A stretch of 64,000 bases of DNA from Portulaca oleracea (Eukaryota; Streptophyta; Magnoliopsida; Caryophyllales; Portulacaceae), in assembly GCA_029582165.1 (NCBI GenBank), contig CM055869.1, forward strand, positions 5,054,425 through 5,118,424. Direction: 5' to 3'. This document shows positions 34,946 to 46,987 of this stretch, piece after piece. Position numbers and translations under genes: made by a program. The notes beneath the pieces are model-generated. The model was not told the origin of the DNA. It worked only from the letters and a program-made list of their open reading frames with translations, and did not search any database. Each line of letters begins with the position of its first letter. The first letter of the stretch is position 1.

Positions 34946-35690
34946 GGCACAAACTTCAGCATTGAAGCCCATTAGGTACATTAAATCCTGTGGTCTATAT
35001 ATATGTTGGATCTCGGTGTCACACAACTCGACAGAGAGTTACAGAGAGAGACGCGTTCAAAGCTGAGTTTAGAGTCCTGATCATGCTGGCAAGAGAGGCC
35101 ATAAGAGACCAGAATTTCATAATGTGCGGAGTTGAGTGGAATTGGTTTGTACACCACCAGATGTAGATTTGATATCCATATCCCCCTTACATGTTCATCT
35201 GTTGTTGCTAACATATTCCCACATGATGTGTCTGGAGTTTTTGGGGTTGTATTCAGGGTTCAGGCTGTTATTGTGGGGGTTGAATTTGTTTATGTTTATT
35301 CTTTTGGCATCATGTGTGAACTACATTATCATTTCGCCCATTATACAGAATTTGTTTGTTCATAGATTATGTGTTCCAACTTCCAATCCCTAGTCAAGTA
35401 TATTTTTTGTAACTTTTATGTCAAAAAAATTGTGTAATTTGGTATCTCACTTTATTTTTTTGATAATTTGCAATTCAAAAAGGCTAAGAACGCATCAAAG
35501 ATGCTACAAAATCTGCAACAACAGCAAAACAGCAAGAATCTAGCAAAATAAAAAACAACACAACTCACTACAACGAGATCACAAAAAAACAATAAACAAA
35601 CAGTTATCTAACAAGATTATTCTTTTGTCCCAACATATCATCTCTGAAAGCCTTAATTACAGTCTCATGATCATCACGAGGCATTTTCAA
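34946..35690. other. DUF3537 3' untranslated and intergenic DNA
   Basis: The first few hundred bases probably hold the 3' untranslated region. From about 35470 the sequence is A-rich with repeated CAACA/AACAAC text. No gene was recognised. Confidence 0.5.
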
Positions 35691-36188
35691 CAAACGTACA
35701 ACCTTTGTTGCTCTACGAATAAGGCTCAATCGAAGTCAACTCCAACTTGACTTAGAACTAAAATTGGCTGACAACATGCCAATCCAAACAGAAATTCAAT
35801 ATGAAAGCATTTTACCCGAACAAAATCGAATAAGATTCATCTGAAGTCAACCTGAACCCAAATAGGTTGACACCATGCCCACCCAAAACGGGACCTAATC
35901 CGAAAGAACTTTACCCGAACCAATCCAAATAAGACTCAACCAAAGTTAAATTGAACCCAACGTGACCACAAATTGGCTGACCCCATGCCAACCCAAACCG
36001 AATCCAATTTGAAAGAACTTCACCCTAACCGACACGAGTAAGATTCACCCAAAATCCACCCGAACTCGGCCTAGAACTGAAATTGACTAACATCATGCCA
36101 ACTCAAATCGAAACCCAATTTGAAAGAATTTTACTCGAACAATCTCGAATAAAACTCACTTAAAGTCAATCTAAACCGGATCTGAACC

Positions 36189-36547
36189 TGTAACACCCCG
36201 AGTATATGGTTAAAATTTGACTTAAACGGATTGAGGCACAACGAGGACGTTGTGCGCTTAAGTAGGGGTGATTGTAACATCCCGAGTATATGGTTAAAGT
36301 GTGGTTTAAAGGATTGAAATGATCACTTATATCACCAAGTGCACTTTCTTTTAGAGTAGCTCATATGTTGGGAACTCCTCAGTTAAATGTGTTTGACTAA
36401 GAGTAGTCTTAGGATGGGTGACCTACTGGGAAGTTTTCGCTTACGAAGCACGCCGGAAAGACTCGTGGTGATTTGTGGGGCTAGTCGGCGATCCTAGAAG
36501 CAGTTATCGATAATGTCCACAGCCTAGGAGGGCCCGACGACGTTACA
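36189..36547 (+). mobile_element. Cassandra TRIM remnant (5S-derived LTR)
   Basis: A complete LTR-like segment (36273-36547, TGTAACATCCCGAG ... GACGTTACA, 275 bp) is preceded by a second, truncated copy of the LTR start (36189, TGTAACACCCCGAG) and a polypurine-like AGTAGGGGTGAT. This is the known structure of Cassandra, a terminal-repeat retrotransposon in miniature whose LTRs carry 5S rRNA sequence. Most of the left LTR and interior are deleted. It sits inside the minisatellite. Confidence 0.88.
36318..36440 (+). other. 5S rRNA-like sequence inside the Cassandra LTR
   Basis: GAACTCCTCAGTTAA (36372-36386) and AGGATGGGTGACCTACTGGG (36411-36430) match the 5S rRNA box A region and box C with few changes, while the first third is diverged. 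This is the 5S-derived Pol III promoter of Cassandra, not a functional 5S gene. Confidence 0.85.
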
Positions 36548-36916
36548 TAGCGAAATTGTTGGACACCATGCAACCCAAACCGAAACCCAATTTAAAAGAA
36601 TTTTAATCGAACAAGACTTACCCCACCTCAAGCGAATTCGACTAACACCATGCCGACCCGAATCAAAACCCAATCTGAAAGATTTTTAACCGAACCCACC
36701 CGAATCTGACTCATTGATCAACTCGACCTCGACCCGAACCAAAATTGGTTGACCCCATGGCAACTCAAACCAAATCCAATTTGTAAGAACTTCATTAGAA
36801 GTTAACTCGAACCGAAATTGGGTGACATCATGCCAGTCCAATCCGAAACCAATCTGAAAGAATTTTACCCAAACAAACTCGAACAAGACTCACTCAAAGT
36901 CAACCCGAACCTGACC

Positions 36917-37079
36917 ATAGTTATTAAAATCTCGATCTCGATCTACGATCCTACGATTGTATGATCCAAAATCCTCGATACGATTCTACTATTTACACAC
37001 GATCTACGATCCTACATGGGTTAATTTCGATCCTAACTACCTCATGTATTCGAGTTAGGATTCCGATTTTAACAACCTT
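36917..37079. repeat. 163-bp MITE in the minisatellite with 10-bp duplication
   Basis: Flanked by GAACCTGACC at 36907-36916 and 37080-37089. Ends are ATAGTTATTAAAATC and GATTTTAACAACCTT, imperfect inverted repeats; the interior is rich in GATC/CGATC. A 9-10 bp duplication suggests a Mutator-like origin, but the host DNA is itself repetitive, so part of the flank match could be coincidental. Confidence 0.65.
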
Positions 37080-38124
37080 GAACCTGACCAGAATTGAAAT
37101 TGGTCAAGACCATGCAACTCAAATTGAAACCCAATATGGAAAAATTTACCCCAATAAGCTTGAATAAGACTCACTGGAGTCAACTCGAACCCCACCCGAA
37201 CCAAAATTGGCTGACCCAATGCCAACCTAAATCGAAACCCAATATGAAAGAGCTTTACCCAATAAGACACACTCGAACTTGACTTGAACCTGACTGGAAC
37301 TGAAATTGACTGACACCATGTCAACTCGAACCGAAACTCAAACTGAAAGAATTTTACCCGAACCTGACTAGAACCGAAATTGAATGACAGTTTGATACCA
37401 TGCCAACCCAAAACAAAACCTAAAATTGAAAGAATTTCACCCAAACCTACTCGAGTAAAACTCAGCTGAAGTCAACTTGAACCGAAATTAGCTTGATACC
37501 ATGCCAACAAAAACCAAAACCCTTTACTCGACTTAAGTCAACTTGAACCGAAATTGGCCGATACCATACCATCAAAAATCAGAACCCAATACGAAAGAAC
37601 TACAATCAGATGTCAGATCAGCTCGAATAAGACTCACCCAAACCAAAATTGGATGACCCCTTGCAACTCAAACCGAAATCCAATTTTGTAAAGACTTCGC
37701 CCAAACTTGCCAAATAATATAGAGGTGTAGGTAACTACGTACGGTGATACATATTGTCGGTCTCGAAAATCAAAGGGTTTTTTTTTAAAAAAATTTCTTA
37801 TGACTGGCGCTAGACGGTAATGGGAGGTCAGAGAAAGAGAGAGAGAGGTCTGTGTTGTTCCCAGAAAAGAAGGCGCGAAATTGAACGACCCAGACTCAGA
37901 CCCACATCCACCCGTCAAAGTGACTTGATCACATCAAAGGGTGACGGTGTTCATCCATCCTATTCACAATCTTCATAACTCATCTCCGTCGCATTCAGTC
38001 CTTTTCCCGACTACCCACTTCAAATCGCCGTCGGAATCGAGGGAAATCTCCCCCTCTTCTCCGACGATCGCTCATCATCTTACACTACAGCTTCCACATT
38101 TTTTATCCCATTAATTACTTGACC

Positions 38125-41100
38125 ATGGAAATTTCTTCCGGTCCATTTGGAACGTGCTCCGATGAGTCGCGAAGGGTTTACCAAGAATGGTTTGATTTTG
38201 CTGATTCTGGTATGTACATTGTAAGATTTAACACCCTTTTTCTTAAAAAATGGATGAGTGGACTTCTGAATTTAATGCCATTTGATCCCCCCCCCTCTCT
38301 CTCCTTCTGTTGGATTTTATGATTGATTATCGCTTCTGTTGTGATTTGGGGTTTTGTTGTGGGGACGATAGATAGAGATGGCCGCATTACTGGAAATGAT
38401 GCAATTTCATTCTTCGGAATGTCTAAGCTGTCCAGAGAAGTTCTCAAGCAGGTAATATCTCTCTCTCTGAAGGGTTTTTAAGTTGATGGAAAATGAATGG
38501 ATGCTGATCAATATTTTGATCTTTAAGTTCTATAAAGGAAAAGAGATGCTATGGATAAGTCATGAAACTATGCATCAGTTTATAGTCAGCTATTCCCGGT
38601 TAATTTGGCCTTTTTGTTTATCCTATGCTTTTTGTGCTGTTTGATTTTGCATTATAGTTTCAATCTTTTTTAAAAAAAAATTATACTTTCAATGCAAATG
38701 GGTAATATTGTCTAGGCAGAGCAGCAGTGTATGCTCATAGTAGGCAGACTATGGATGTTCTAAATGAAATTTCACAGCTTTTTGCTGATTGCTACAAGAA
38801 GCAGTTCATGTAATGATGTAAATAAATGTTTGATTAGCTTAGATGTGGAGTTGACTTGTCTGGCACTGCTTAACATGGAGCCCTTGCGGTTTTCAGAATC
38901 AGGCTTGATCGATTTAGTTAGCCAAGAAGACCAAACAATCAGTTTTATCCTTTTTGTTAAGATTGTCTGGGGAGAACAAGTAAAGTTTTGGATGGAGCAA
39001 ATAATGATGCTCACTGTTCGGTGCTTAAGTTGAATTTATGTACATGGAATATGCTCAAAGATGTCAGGATATCAAGTAGAGATAGGATCTATGCTTTAAT
39101 AAGGACAAATTCAAGAGGTTGAGGCCATTGACCTTGTAGATTGCAGAACTTTATCTCAATATAAAACATGATGCTACTTTAGTTTTTGGGTGCTATACTC
39201 TCAGATACACTATTTCAGGTAGTCTATGTGCTGATTGGTCTCAATTTTATTCCTGTTTACCTGTATCCTTCCTCATATACAACGACGTGTGATCATATTG
39301 GATGCTACTTACAAGATACATTTTTCAATGTTTCATTCCATAACTTGCTTCAAGAGCATGGTTAGGTTTTGGCACTAGGGTGCCATTTGCTATGGATCTC
39401 CTATGGAGCCTTCCTCGTTGTTACCATTCTTGGCTAGAAGAACAATAACTTGCATTTTCAGTGGACAGTATGTGGTCTTATAGTAGTAGGGTGTGTTGTG
39501 GCATTAAAGGCCAAGGATGTGGAAACCTTGAAGTCTGCTCTCAAAATTTAGATAACATAGTATTCCATGTTACATGAATTATGAATATGAATGTATAAGA
39601 GTGATCCAATCATTCTTGTGGATGTGATACCATCATCTATGCTAGAGCTTCTAGTTTATCATTTTGTATAGGTTCCTTACTTCCTTATCCTTTGTTTTTG
39701 CTCTATTTGTTTTTTTTGAAAGGTGTGGGCTCTAGCAGATGCCAAAAGACAAGGATTTCTTGGTCTCCCGGAGTTCATCACTGCAATGCAGGTTCCTCCC
39801 TTCCCCTATGTTCTTGTGTACAAGGAGGTATTTTTGTCAGTTTTGTAGACTCAGATGACTAATTGGTCCTCTGTTTATTATTTCCTTCATTGGCGTGTAG
39901 TTAGTTTCTTTGGCGCAATCTGGGCACGTAGTAAATCAGGATCTCCTCCGTGGTGATTGTAAGATGCTGATTTCCCTAATGCTTTCATCTCTCTTACAAA
40001 TATTCATAGTAAAGCGTGTCAATTGTGGTTCTCTCTTCTCTGTTGTTTGACCGTCTCAGCCTGAATTATATATGAAGTTTGAGTTTCCTGTTATCCCCCT
40101 TCAAGACTCCGTGTTGCACTGATGCCTACTAATTTTGAGCTTAAGTTCTTAGATGTGAGTGAAGGAGCATGGATGTATTGTAATGTCAACTTGGGAAAGG
40201 CTGAATTTCCTCTTTTTTGACAGTTGACTGGGAGAATATAAAGCCACCTTCTATGCAAGGTCTTGATGAAAAGCTTGCTGTAAGTTATGCCATATCCAGA
40301 TTGGGTGCAAGGCTGCTTTCTCATAAGTACATGCTAAGTTAGCTAACTCCTTTGCTGCATGCGCAGAACGGAAAGATCAAACCAAAATCAGACTCATTAA
40401 ATGGCAGGTTACCCAGTCTTGGGATCATGATGTAGTAGTTCTTCTCAAGAGTTATGTCTGATCTTCTTTTGGCCATGATGCAGGAAGTAAAACCCTGCAG
40501 CCTTCGCTGTCGTCGTACTGGTTCTCACCATCAAAATCATCGAAAAAGGTAATTACATGTTTAAGTACCATCCTTTTGTTTGTTTCTTAAACTTGTATGT
40601 TTCTTCCTGTTGGAAACATAACCTGTGAATATACTATGTTAGTAATTAAATTGGTGAAACTTTTGACAAATACTTATCCTCCACATCTTTTCTAAGGACC
40701 CTCTGGTCTGGTAAGTTGCTCAGGTCAATGTGGCCTTTAAATAAGTATACTTTGGTAGATCAAATGATAATTAAGAAAAACAGCAAGCAATTGTTATACT
40801 CGTACACTAGAATGTCATGACGGCGAAGCTGGGTTTCTTTTGGTGTCGGGTCCTTACTGTTGATGCTGAAACCTTGGTCTTCAAACTTGCCACTTGTATA
40901 TACAGTTGGAAGTGAGGTTGATGTCTGAATTTCCTTAAGAAGTTCATGGTTCTCACTTTTCAGTTGTAATTCTAATGAACACCTCCACAACGGATTTTCG
41001 GTAAACATTAATGTTTGTAGTTAGTGGGAGCCTTGAATAAGTCTAACAGGAGTATCATACAAAGTGCATAGCATTTGAAGGGACTTGCTAAAATTTGTAT

Positions 41101-43826
41101 TGCTGGTTTTATTTGCCTCAGTGGGTTGTGTAATTCTATTAGGAAATGTTAGATCACATACTTCAGATCTTTATGCATAAAACTGCTCCTTTTGTAGCTT
41201 GTATGAAACTGGGTCCAAGGAATTCGGGTGTTGGTATTCTTAATAGAAGTTCTGCACCCTGTGAATTTGTTATATTAACAATGTGCTGAATAGAAGGGTT
41301 AAAGTTTATCTGTCATTGGCCTAATTTTTTCTGCTGTTTTTTTAATGTACGCTTTTCAGTTGGAGAAATCCTTATCCTCGGTAACATCAATAGTTGATGG
41401 ACTGAAGACGTTGTACAACCAGAAGCTCAAGCCTTTAGAGTCGAGTTATCATTTTGACAGTTTTGTCTCACCTTTATTAGTAAGTATGCATCTAACATTA
41501 GTTCAGTCTCTTTTATGTTGGAAAAACAACCAATCCTATAGCTTTGTTGACCTGCTTTATCTATGCTTAACTTATTTTACAAATTTCTTCAGACAAATAG
41601 CGACTTTGATGCCAAGCCTATGGTCATGCTTCTTGGACAGTACTCCACAGGAAAAACAACTTTCATTAAACATATGCTTAAAAGTAGTTATCCTGGTAAT
41701 AACTCCTCTTTTCTCTTCCAATGGTCATGCCCTTTAATTGTGATTTTGAGTGGTTCTCACCCGGCTTTTACTGACTATTGGCAGGAGCACATATTGGGCC
41801 TGAGCCAACCACAGATAAATTTGTTGTCGTTATGGTAATCAATGGAAAACATTGCAATTAATTGGTTTCTGCATTTTATTCGATGGATTTCCTGTTCGGA
41901 TTGCCTTATTGAATAAACCCAAAAGAATCTGATCCTGTCTGGTTCCTGCAGTCAGGTCCTGATGAAAGAAGCATTCCAGGAAACACAGTTGCAGTTCAAG
42001 CTGACATGCCATTCAGAGGTCTCACTGCCTTCGGCACTGCCTTCCTCTCAAAATTTGAATGTTCTCAGATGCCACACTCGGTGAGTTACCACTTACCAGA
42101 AATATGGTTCAAACAAAATCAGTGTTTTCACTTCTCAGCCTCGCGCATATACCTGTTGTGCATTTAGAATTATCCGATACGGTATCAGTTTCTTAAGCAT
42201 GGCTGTATCCTGAATCTTGTGTGTTCTTAGTTGAAATAAAGGTATCATTGTCCATGTCCGTGTCAGACAGTTGACATCCGAGCATCTGACATGAGTAGGC
42301 TGAAATGAGTAGTCTAAGTTACACTACGTAATATGAATACTTTCCATTTTTTCCATCAGTAGTGATAATTGAATCTTATTCCTCTAATATTTGAAGCTAT
42401 TGGAGCATGTCACTTTCGTTGATACACCTGGCGTATTGTCAGGAGAGAAACAGAGAACACAAAGGAGCTATGACTTCACTGGTGTAACATCTTGGTTTGC
42501 TGCTAAATGTGACCTTATCCTACTCTTGTTTGATCCCCATAAACTTGACATTAGTGATGAATTTAAGCGTGTCATTGCATCTCTGAGGGGACACGATGAC
42601 AAGATACGAGTCGTTTTGAACAAGGCAGATCAAGTGGATTCCCAGCAGGTAATTAACAAATTGCAAGCATCCGGCACAGGCACAGCATAGCAAAGCTTGT
42701 TTTTCCGTCTTTCTAATTGAATATTATGGTGTATGCAGCTGATGAGGGTTTATGGAGCCTTAATGTGGTCACTTAGCAAAGTTCTGAACACCCCCGAGGT
42801 CACTCGTGTTTACATTGGGTAAGCTGACTGGCGTTTCTTATCTTCCCTGAGAAACTAGCTAAGGTTGTAAAGACACCATATCGAGTGTATAGTGTATATT
42901 ATCACTGAGTTTATCTCATCTTATGCACTGCATGTGTGTTGGTTTCCCCCGGTAAACCATCTATCTGCTGTTTTGCAGGTCATTCAATGATAAGTCTTTG
43001 AACGAAACGATTGCAGGGCCAATGGGACGGGACTTATTTGAAAAGGAACAGGATGATCTCCTTGCTGATCTAAAAGATGTTCCTAGGAAAGCCACTGATA
43101 GACGAGTATGCTTACTCAACTCCCTGGACTTCCTATGTTAAACTCCTGAACTTGGAGTCGTGTACCTGATGTGTCGCGAATTCACGGTTATGTTCAATGA
43201 ATAACAAATTGTGATTGAGTGAATTCCTGCTATAGTAGACTAGCAGTACTAAGACCTATTCTTAATAACACGCAAACAAATCCTAATTCTGTTTTGTTAC
43301 TGTCACAGATAAATGAGTTTGTCAAGCGTGCAAGGGCAGCAAAAATACATGCCTACATAATTGGCCACCTCAAGAATGAAATGCCTGCAATGATAGGCAA
43401 GGCCAAGGTCCAACAAAGGCTTATTGATAATCTAGAAGAGGAATTCAGAAAGGTAACCAGCTCATCTCTTCCACTTTTTCGGTTAAGTTCCTGTCAAACT
43501 CTCGTCATGATCAGTGCTAATTCTTATTGTCTGGAATCTGGAAATATGTCAACATGAAAACTGACAGTATAAATTATGGGTTGCTATGCGTTGAAGATCA
43601 GCATGGCCTAAGTTTTGACGAATCATGCTTGCAAATGCAGGTCCAAAGGGATCACCACTTGCCCGCTGGTGACTTCCCGAACATCGAGCATTTCAGAGAG
43701 GTTCTGAAAGGTTATAACATCGACAGGTTCGAGAAGCTGAAAACACAAAAGATCCAGGCAGTTGATGACATGCTTGGTTATGACATCCCTGAGCTTCTCA
43801 AGAGTTTCAGAAACCCTTATAATTGA
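38125..43826 (+). CDS. EHD1: EH-domain dynamin-like ATPase/GTPase, endocytic recycling (EHD1)
   Basis: Sixteen coding exons: 38125-38209, 38372-38451, 39723-39791, 39901-39958, 40224-40279, 40367-40407, 40488-40548, 41360-41479, 41593-41695, 41785-41834, 41952-42080, 42397-42648, 42739-42818, 42979-43105, 43309-43452 and 43641-43826. The product is 546 aa, the size I recall for Arabidopsis EHD1. EHD proteins bind membranes and act in endocytosis and recycling. The N-terminal EH domain carries an EF-hand loop (D27, D29, D31, D38). The dynamin-type nucleotide fold has P-loop GQYSTGKT (205-212), DTPG (293-296) and NKAD (359-362). The C-terminus is helical. The plant layout has EH first, unlike animal EHDs. 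ATG context ACCATGG is good. Exons 6/7 can be joined in two ways giving the same protein. The family is certain. Confidence 0.97.
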
Positions 43827-43829
43827 CGG

Positions 43830-45478
43830 TTTTTGTTATTGAATTATTTGTATTTATGGATGAATCCGAGATGTATGTAGAGGATTGGAAAATACAGGGT
43901 TCTTTTTGGATGCTTTCGAATAGGCGTCATTTTTGTAAATTGAAGAACCAGCTCATTCTTTAAAAATTTAATTACATGGCGGAATTTCTTAAAACTACTG
44001 CATATCTTAGGGTTCCTCAACTAATTTTAAAGCTTCATGGTGTGCATATTTCATAACTACAACCTACAGGAGTATAAGATTAGATCTTGTAGGATACATT
44101 GTATTCAAAATTTTCTTTATGATGATTTGATAACATAATGAAATGTGATCTAAAATGCAAATATAGAGACAGATGTACTGAACAAATGAGTCGTGAAAAT
44201 TCACAATTTTATAAAAATAAGGTATGTTTGTCAATACTCCTCCATTTCATGTTAATTATTGTCTACTAAATACTACATGAATTTCTATGTATTTCTTTGA
44301 TTGAGAATTTTCATATCATATTTTGTTAAAAAAAAATTATAACATCATGCTCTTGTTATTACGAATCGAATGACAATAAATTTGTACAACAAAATACTAT
44401 ATATATATATATATATATAAAATAGTAGTAAAAAAATTTTAAAATTTGACCGAGACAAACTGAGAAAACTGAAGAGCAGGGATTTTGTAGTGAGCGTTGA
44501 AAGGAGGCGACAGTTGGCTTGGGTAGCCCTCCCAATTTCCTTGGATGTCAACTCGGATGGAACCAGTTGACATGCAGAAACATTGCTGTTTTCCCGATGA
44601 ACCCACTTTCTTTTCTTTTCCGTTTCTTTGAGACCAATTCAAACAACTGTAATTTAAAGTCCCATATGTATGTATCTATGGTCATCTTTGGCAGTTGTGT
44701 TTGCTTAAAACTAGAACCTTTTGTTAATACTATTCAATTCATCATTGGTTGTAGCTTAATTTAAAGTCCCGTATGTGATTTCTCTTTGTGGCAATGTCTA
44801 CAACAAAATTAAAAAGAGAAGTATGTGTATTTATATGTGTTATGTGGCAAAATGGTTGGTCCGGTTGGATTTTAGATGTATATTACTCCGTAACTATTGA
44901 AATAAATACATGTGCATTGAAGTGTTTTCTTATAGTTCTATTTTAATCCATACTAGTTTGGTCCGCACATGCAGGTGGTATGCACACGTTGACCCGATAA
45001 TATGACTGTTGGTTGTATATGTTTGATAATAACAGTTATATACTATAAATTTTTTATCAGATAATGCAACATTCCAAAACGACAGTTCCATAGCTTGTTG
45101 TTCAAGACTATAAGTGAAGGTCAGCCATTGTTGTTTTTCCAATCAACCCATTTTCTTTTCTATCTTTTTTTTTTCTTTTGAGACCAAATCAAACCTAGCT
45201 ACTCTCATTATGTTATCTCTTTTGGTAAGTAACGGGTTCGCATGATTGTTGTTGCCAATAAAATATCCAAGATTAGGTGTTGCAACGTAGACTTGATTAG
45301 TTAAAATCCAAATTGATTGACTCGTCAAATAAACTAGTTAGAAATATTAGTAACAGCCAGGTGAGCATCATTGAATTCTTCAAAGAAAGACCTCCATAAA
45401 AGCACTACATATCACATGTCCTCTACTGTGTCGATTAGGAACAAACAGAACTCAATCCAAGGATAAGTTGGAAAATAA
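43830..45478. other. Intergenic DNA with Stowaway fragment and duplicated segments
   Basis: TACTCCTCCATTTCATGTTA near 44236 looks like one end of a Stowaway element followed by its AT-rich body; the other end is missing. A (TA)n run lies at 44398-44418. Segments near 44585-44650 and 44708-44775 resemble 45128-45195 and 45820-45870 respectively, suggesting an old local duplication around the small gene at 45479. No gene in this stretch. Confidence 0.5.
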
Positions 45479-45748
45479 ATGGCGAGGTTAAAGTTGGATG
45501 GCAGTGTCGGATTTGAGATGGTTGGAAGCTCCTCAGCTTCAGGTACGTTGTTGGTCTTATTGTGTTTGGTGATCATGTCAATATCAGTCATTTCCATGCT
45601 TCTTTTCGGGTGTGCTGATGGCAACTCGGACGACGATGGCAACTCCGACAACAAACGGAAGGAAAAGATTGAATCTGTTAGTGGCTGGTTGGATTGTAGT
45701 GGCTGTAACTGCGATGGTGATGCTGGCAGTTGTTTCGACGGCTGTTGA
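45479..45748 (+). CDS. Small Cys-rich single-pass membrane protein, function unknown
   Basis: 89 codons with a good start context (AAATGGCG). One strong hydrophobic helix spans about residues 23-44 (GTLLVLLCLVIMSISVISML), followed by CADGNSDDDGNSDNKRKEK and a cysteine-rich end (CSGCNCDGDAGSCFDGC). This layout (short N-terminus, one helix, charged linker, Cys/Gly tail) resembles small uncharacterised plant membrane proteins, but I cannot name a family. An AATAAA signal lies 6 bp after the stop (45754-45760), unusually near. A minus-strand frame overlaps it but is less protein-like. It could be a chance frame; expression data would decide. Confidence 0.5.
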   Translation: MARLKLDGSVGFEMVGSSSASGTLLVLLCLVIMSISVISMLLFGCADGNSDDDGNSDNKRKEKIESVSGWLDCSGCNCDGDAGSCFDGC

Positions 45749-45899
45749 AATAAAACTAAACACTGCTCATATGTATCCATGCTCTTCTTTCTTCGCTCTT
45801 TCATCTCCTTCAAACTATAACCTTTTTGTTAATTATTTGGTTGCAACTTGATTTAAAGTGCCATATAAAAATACCTGTTAATTATTGTAATTGATAATT

Positions 45900-46845
45900 A
45901 ATACTTATTATTAAAAATTTAGTGTTAAAATCCATAAAAAAATACTAATCTGATAAACGATAAAACACTCATTAATGTAAGACATGTAGTTGCATGAGTG
46001 ATTGTGCAACACAACTATTATTTTTGGTCAAGATTCCTACCATAACTTTGTTCTTTAGATCAAAATTACCATTTTGCTTTCTAAACGGAAAATTGTCATT
46101 CAGTTATTTAAATTGGTTAAAATTGTTACATCAATTGGCTATTATAGTTTTTTTAAATTATATATTTATTTTTTTCGGATAATTGCTACTTGTACACCTG
46201 TATGATATTGAAAACTTTGCCCAAATGCAATTTTTTTACACAATGCAGGCATGATTGTCAGACTATTAAGCTCAATGTACAAATAAATCAAAGATGAAAG
46301 CATTACAAACGTCGAGTAATCTACAAAATGTGAGACGTAAAAAAAAGAAAAAGAATAACAAGACCAGGGTTGTTCAAATTTTAAATTTTGTATTTTTCAT
46401 ATCATAATTTTGCACATATTCATGAGTCTACATGTCAGAGTTGTTTTTTTTTTTTTTTTTATAAAAAAAAACCTACAGGTCAGAGTTGTGAGTCTAAGGA
46501 TGTGTCAAATTCATAGGTAAAAAGTCATTGGGTAAAAGTTAAATCTTAATTTTTGTTAATTTTTGTCAAATTTATTATAATATATGAAAACTAATTTTAT
46601 TTATTTTTTAACATTGATAATTTAGTCATTTCTTGTAAATTTTGATAGATTTAAATAAAAATTGATAAATTAAATTTATCCATAAATTTAATAGGCCATA
46701 AGCCCCTAAGCCTGTACCCGAACCCATATTCATTTAGATCTATTAAATCCGAAAATAATAAACCCAGACCCGCCTAAATACAACGCCGGCCCAGGACCCA
46801 CTTTTTTTTTTTTCTTTTTTGTTTCTTTTTCTTAGAAGTTTTGTT
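45900..46845. other. Gene-free AT-rich DNA
   Basis: A/T-rich sequence with poly-T runs near 46444-46460 and 46803-46813. Nothing coding recognised. The last part is likely the promoter of the SWIB gene. Confidence 0.5.
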
Positions 46846-46849
46846 CAGA

Positions 46850-46987
46850 AATCACAAGTCCGAACTGAGCCGCCCTCCGGAGGTCCGCCGCGGCATTTGT
46901 CCGAACTTCAGCCACACTGTTGTTCTCTCCACTGCCATACCTTATCGTCAATTCCCTTCATTCTACTTCTAACTTGTACTAATTCAG
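46850..46987 (+). other. Probable 5' untranslated exon of the SWIB gene
   Basis: A GC-richer, pyrimidine-rich stretch ends at AATTCAG|GTATCC, a good donor. An acceptor TTCTAG at 47839-47844 lies 15 bp upstream of the SWIB start codon. A leader intron of about 0.86 kb is inferred from these signals. Confidence 0.5.

Larger units (their letters stand above)
35690..37712. repeat. Degenerate minisatellite, about 15 units, modal unit 107-114 bp
   Basis: A recurring unit reads roughly GAACCGAAATTGGCTGACAC, then CATGCCAACCCAAACCGAAA, then CCCAATTTGAAAGAATTTTA and so on. The CATGCC landmark recurs at spacings of about 99, 110, 110, 114, 81, 107, 73, 110, 107, 99, 81, 102, 64 and 96 bp once two insertions are removed. 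Units have diverged by point changes and deletions. Open frames within it on both strands come from the repetition and are not genes. The array ends about 0.4 kb upstream of the EHD start codon. Confidence 0.9.

Noticed and set aside
36318..36440. 5S rRNA gene
   Set aside because: Only the internal promoter boxes match well, and the first third is diverged. It lies inside a Cassandra LTR with TGTAAC...GTTACA ends.
37055..37444. 129-codon minus-strand frame with repeated FRFEL-like text
   Set aside because: It comes from the minisatellite units; the repetition of the DNA explains the repeated peptide.
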